Below are positions 49,574 through 52,510 of a stretch of 52,510 nucleotides of DNA, one piece after another. Source of the stretch: CAYLZN01 sp964387935. Lineage in GTDB: Bacteria; Acidobacteriota; Vicinamibacteria; Vicinamibacterales; JAFNAJ01. Position numbers and translations under genes: made by a program. How positions within the stretch are numbered: the stretch's first letter is position 1; every line of letters starts with the position of its first letter. Location: positions 1-52,510 of the forward strand of contig CAYLZN010000005.1 of assembly GCA_964387935.1 (NCBI GenBank), read 5' to 3'. The notes under the pieces are model-generated. The model searched no databases. It was not told where the DNA came from and saw only the letters and a list, made by a program, of their open reading frames with translations.

Positions 49574-49579
49574 TATAAT
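49574..49579 (+). promoter_or_regulatory. Consensus -10 box (TATAAT) before the D-aminoacylase-like gene
   Basis: A perfect TATAAT ends 22 nt before the ATG at 49602, in the 45 bp divergent gap with the methyltransferase gene. The -35 region is unclear. Confidence 0.55.
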
Positions 49580-49601
49580 CCCCCAAACGAAGGGGGCCCG
49601 C

Positions 49602-51338
49602 ATGTCGGCTTCATGTCTGGTTTGCATCACGCGCGTCGGTGCCCACTGCCGCGCGCTGCTGTTCGCACTCATCCTGCCGCTGCTCGTGCCGGCCCTGGTT
49701 CAACCTGCCGCTGCGCAAGGCGCGCGCTACGACATCGTCATCCGTGGCGGCACGGTCTTCGACGGCACCGGCGCGCCCGGGCGCGTCGCCGACGTGGCTC
49801 TCGTCGCCGACCGCATTGCCGCCATCGGCGAGGTGCCGGCCGGCAGTGGCGCGCGGGACGTGGACGCGCGCGGCCTCGCCGTGGCGCCGGGTTTCATCAA
49901 CATGCTCAGCTGGTCCACGGAGTCGCTTCTCGCGGACGGGCGGTCGCAGAGCGAGATTCGCCAGGGCGTGACGCTCCAGATCTTCGGCGAGGGCTGGTCG
50001 ATGGGCCCGCTCAACGACCGCATGAAGAAGGAGGCCGTGGCCGAGCAGGGAGACCTCAAGTTCGACATCACGTGGACCACGCTGGGCGAGTATCTCGACC
50101 ATCTCGTGCGCAAGGGCATCTCGCCGAACGTCGCGTCCTTCATCGGGGCCACCACGGTGCGCATTCACGAGATCGGCTACGACGATCGGCCGCCGACGGC
50201 GGCGGAGCTCGATCGGATGCGCGAGCTGGTGCGCCAGGCGATGAGGGAAGGCGCGCTGGGCGTCGGCGCGTCACTGATCTACCCGCCGGCCTTCTACGCG
50301 AAGACCGAGGAGTTGGTCGAGCTGTGCAAGGCGGCTGCACCGTTCGGCGGGATGTACATCACGCACATGCGCAGCGAGGGGGCTCGGTTGCTGGAAGCGG
50401 TCGACGAGACCATCACGATCGCCCGCCAGGCAGGCATTCCCGCGGAAATCTATCATCTCAAGGCCGCCGGCAAGCAGAACTGGTCGAAGATGGACGAGGT
50501 GGTCCGCCGCATCGAGGCCGCGCGACGCGAGGGCCTGCGCATCACGGCCGACATGTACACCTACACCGCCGGCGGCACGGGCCTCGGGGCGACGATGCCG
50601 CCGTGGTCGCAGGAGGGTGGGCACAAGGCGTGGGTGCAGCGGTTGAAGGACCCGGAGACGCGCGCGCGCATCGCCCGCGAGATGACGGCACCGACCGACA
50701 CGTGGGAGAACTTCTTCGTCGGGGCAGGCCCCGAAGGCATCCTGCTCGCCGGCTTCAAGAGCGACGCGCTGAAGCCGCTGACTGGCAAGACCCTCGCCGA
50801 GGTCGCGAAGATGCGCGGCCGACCCGCCCATGAAGTGGCGATGGACCTCGTCGTCGAAGACGACAGCAACGTCGGCGCGATCTACTTCCTGATGTCCGAG
50901 GACAACGTCCGTCGTCAACTGGCGCTGCCGTGGGTCAGTCTCGGGTCGGACGCCGGGTCGATGGCCCCGGAAGGCCTCTTTCTCGAGTCGAACCCGCACC
51001 CGCGCGCCTACGGGAACTTCGCCCGCTTCCTCGGACACTACGTGCGCGAGGGCCAGTTGGTCCCGCTTGCCGAGGCCGTGCGTCGCCTGACGTCCCTGCC
51101 GGCGCAGAATCTCGGCCTCGAGGGCCGCGGTCGCCTCGCGGCTGGCGCCTTCGCCGACCTGGCCATCTTCGACGCGGCGAAGATCCAGGACCACGCGACC
51201 TTCGAGAAGCCACACCAGTTTGCCACTGGCATGGTGCACGTGTTCGTCAACGGGGTGCAGGTGCTGAAGGACGGCGAGCACACGGGCGCGACACCGGGCC
51301 GCGTCGTCCGGGGGCCCGGCTACGTGTCCGCGAAGTAG
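49602..51338 (+). CDS. Exported D-aminoacylase-like amidohydrolase lacking the HxH motif
   Basis: The 578-residue protein has a signal peptide (about 1-39) and the N-acyl-D-amino-acid deacylase pattern: YDIVIRGGTVFDGTGAPG, ITHMRSE (metal His), YHLKAAG (His), SLGSDAGSM (Asp), and a C-terminal VHVFVNGVQVLKDGEHTGATPGRVVRGPG typical of the family. The first metal motif, normally PGFIDxHxH, reads PGFINMLSWS, so both His are absent. It may keep a single metal ion. In E. coli-type enzymes the products are D-amino acids. It is preceded by a consensus -10 box and stands alone. Confidence 0.86.
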   Translation: MSASCLVCITRVGAHCRALLFALILPLLVPALVQPAAAQGARYDIVIRGGTVFDGTGAPGRVADVALVADRIAAIGEVPAGSGARDVDARGLAVAPGFINMLSWSTESLLADGRSQSEIRQGVTLQIFGEGWSMGPLNDRMKKEAVAEQGDLKFDITWTTLGEYLDHLVRKGISPNVASFIGATTVRIHEIGYDDRPPTAAELDRMRELVRQAMREGALGVGASLIYPPAFYAKTEELVELCKAAAPFGGMYITHMRSEGARLLEAVDETITIARQAGIPAEIYHLKAAGKQNWSKMDEVVRRIEAARREGLRITADMYTYTAGGTGLGATMPPWSQEGGHKAWVQRLKDPETRARIAREMTAPTDTWENFFVGAGPEGILLAGFKSDALKPLTGKTLAEVAKMRGRPAHEVAMDLVVEDDSNVGAIYFLMSEDNVRRQLALPWVSLGSDAGSMAPEGLFLESNPHPRAYGNFARFLGHYVREGQLVPLAEAVRRLTSLPAQNLGLEGRGRLAAGAFADLAIFDAAKIQDHATFEKPHQFATGMVHVFVNGVQVLKDGEHTGATPGRVVRGPGYVSAK

Positions 51339-51384
51339 GCGGGGCTCCGCTCGGCCGCCGTCGAGCATGTCGTCGGACCACAAA

Positions 51385-51413
51385 TTGACAGCCAGGCTCG
51401 CAGGGACACATAT
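51385..51413 (+). promoter_or_regulatory. Promoter candidate for uxaC
   Basis: TTGACA (51385-51390), a 17 bp spacer and ACATAT (51408-51413) form a good sigma-70-like promoter. It lies 80 bp before the uxaC start, in a locally less GC-rich stretch. Confidence 0.55.
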
Positions 51414-51493
51414 TGGCGGCGCAGGTGGTGCCTTGGTCCCGACACGAGGGCGCCGCCGCAAGGTCGGGCTGTTCTTCAGAGCGAGAGGCCTTC

Positions 51494-52510
51494 ATGCGCA
51501 CGTTCCTGGACGAGAACTTCCTCCTGGAGAGCGACGTCGCCGTCGATCTCTACCACCGCGTGGCCCGCGACCTGCCCATCATCGATTACCACTGCCACCT
51601 GTCGCCGGACCAGATGGCGGCCGATCACCGCTTTCGCTCGATCACCGAGATCTGGCTCGACGGCGATCACTACAAGTGGCGCGCGATGCGATCCAACGGC
51701 GTGCCGGAGCGCCTGATCACGGGCGAGGCCTCCGACTGGGAGAAGTTCGAGGTGTGGGCCCGCACCGTGCCGGACACCCTGCGCAACCCGCTGTACCACT
51801 GGACCCACATGGAGCTGCGTCGGCCCTTCGGGATCGACACGCTCCTGTCGTCGTCCACGGCCCGGGCCGTCTTCGACCGGTGCAACGAGCGGCTCCGCGA
51901 ACCCGACTTCACGGCACTTTCGCTCCTCCGTACCTTCCGCGTGGCCGTCGTCTGCTCGACCGATGACCCGACCGACTCGCTCGAATCGCACCGGCGCCTG
52001 GCTGCGCGTCCGAACCCGGACACGCGCGTCTACCCGACGTGGCGACCTGACCGGGCGCTGGCCGTCGAGGATCCTGCCGCCTTCAATGCCTGGGTCGCAA
52101 AGCTCGAAGCGGTGTCGGATCGAGCCGTCGGCGGACGCTATCAGGCACTGCTCGAGGCGCTGGCGGTCCGGCACGAGGCGTTTCACGCGCAGGGCTGTCG
52201 CGCCTCCGATCATGGTCTCGAAACGATGTACGCGGAGGAGTGGACCGCGGGCGACGTGGCTCGGGCGTTCGAGCAGTTGCGCGGCGGACACGTGCTCGAC
52301 CGGCCCCAGGCGCTCCAGCTCAAGTCCGCGCTCCTGCACGATCTCGCGCTGATGGACCACGCACGGGGGTGGGTGCAGCAGTTCCACCTCGGCGCGCTGC
52401 GCAACAACAACTCCCGGCTGCGGCGCAGCCTCGGGCCGGACACCGGGTTCGACTCCATGGGGGACTTCGAGATGGCGCGGCCGCTGGCGCGCTTCCTGGA
52501 TCGACTGGAC
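51494..52510 (+). CDS. uxaC: Uronate isomerase, 3' end beyond the window
   Basis: From the ATG at 51494 the frame is open to the end (339 residues of about 470). The protein begins MRTFLDENFLLES and has the metal-binding IIDYHCHLSPDQ, the DPTDSLESHR block, GCRASDHGLE, and FHLGALRNNNSRLRRSLGPDTGFDSMGD, all characteristic of glucuronate/galacturonate isomerase (UxaC). It interconverts uronates and fructuronate or tagaturonate in the breakdown of plant polysaccharides. Other hexuronate genes are likely just past the right edge. The region between the previous gene and the promoter has no further feature. Confidence 0.92.
   Translation, partial: MRTFLDENFLLESDVAVDLYHRVARDLPIIDYHCHLSPDQMAADHRFRSITEIWLDGDHYKWRAMRSNGVPERLITGEASDWEKFEVWARTVPDTLRNPLYHWTHMELRRPFGIDTLLSSSTARAVFDRCNERLREPDFTALSLLRTFRVAVVCSTDDPTDSLESHRRLAARPNPDTRVYPTWRPDRALAVEDPAAFNAWVAKLEAVSDRAVGGRYQALLEALAVRHEAFHAQGCRASDHGLETMYAEEWTAGDVARAFEQLRGGHVLDRPQALQLKSALLHDLALMDHARGWVQQFHLGALRNNNSRLRRSLGPDTGFDSMGDFEMARPLARFLDRLD

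Noticed and set aside
1..52510. tRNA and rRNA genes
   Set aside because: No convincing T-loop sequence with acceptor-stem pairing, and no rRNA-like stretch, was found on either strand by reading; a tRNA scan would be decisive.

Overview
This is a 52.5 kb stretch of a very GC-rich (well over 65 %) bacterial chromosome. It has two 10-N assembly gaps, so it is probably a draft or metagenome contig. The mix of genes fits Acidobacteriota, perhaps the Vicinamibacteria: exported peptidases, amidohydrolases with secretion signals, a DUF5916/CBM9-like outer-membrane protein, ECF sigma/anti-sigma pairs, a flotillin-NfeD pair and no phage or plasmid backbone. That assignment is inference from gene content; no rRNA or tRNA gene was found to test it.

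Layout. 1-5.3 kb: end of a PhoD-type phosphatase, a DUF4097 protein, a DUF2277 protein, and a minus-strand group of two cytoplasmic HtrA-like proteases with a small LuxR-type regulator between them, followed by a glutaredoxin-like protein. 5.3-12.2 kb: amidohydrolase, degenerate CPBP-type membrane protein, zinc alcohol dehydrogenase, acyl-CoA synthetase, DedA protein and a glycosyltransferase. 12.2-14.2 kb: a spondin-domain lipoprotein coupled to a half-length thioesterase, then an ECF sigma factor with its zinc-finger anti-sigma factor. 14.3-16.8 kb: an AT-richer, island-like stretch with a VapBC-type pair, a decayed tail of the glycosyltransferase gene, a 16-cysteine secreted protein with a secreted partner, and two copies of a 44-46 bp repeat. 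16.8-22.1 kb: two envelope proteins, an ArsP_2-type permease bordered by hairpins and heptamer arrays, and flotillin/NfeD. 22.2-30.4 kb: radical SAM protein, PIN-PhoH ATPase overlapping a patatin lipase, and a large M36 metallopeptidase with six CARDB repeats. 30.5-33.7 kb: DUF4442 protein, EthD-like protein (broken by a gap) and modABC. 33.7-38.5 kb: a divergent pair of caspase-fold proteases (a hydrolase-clostripain fusion and a CHAT protein). 38.6-43.1 kb: an unusual glutamate synthase large chain. 43.2-52.5 kb: small charged protein, DUF5916 protein coupled to an S10 carboxypeptidase, an M19-like protein, a Dnmt2-like methyltransferase separated from it by a short inverted-repeat element, a D-aminoacylase-like protein, and the start of uronate isomerase.

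How the genes work together. The clearest functional units are modABC (molybdate uptake), sigma/anti-sigma, VapBC, flotillin/NfeD, PhoH/patatin, and S10/DUF5916 (overlapping stop and start). The strongest candidate for an undescribed system is the divergent CHAT/hydrolase-clostripain pair: two different caspase-like proteases, one fused to a lipase-like domain, share a 67 bp promoter region. The protease-LuxR-protease group, the 16-Cys protein pair, the glutamate synthase with an enlarged iron-sulfur loop, and the Dnmt2-like enzyme are also worth attention. Many genes are packed tightly, with convergent 3' ends overlapping by up to 40 bp.
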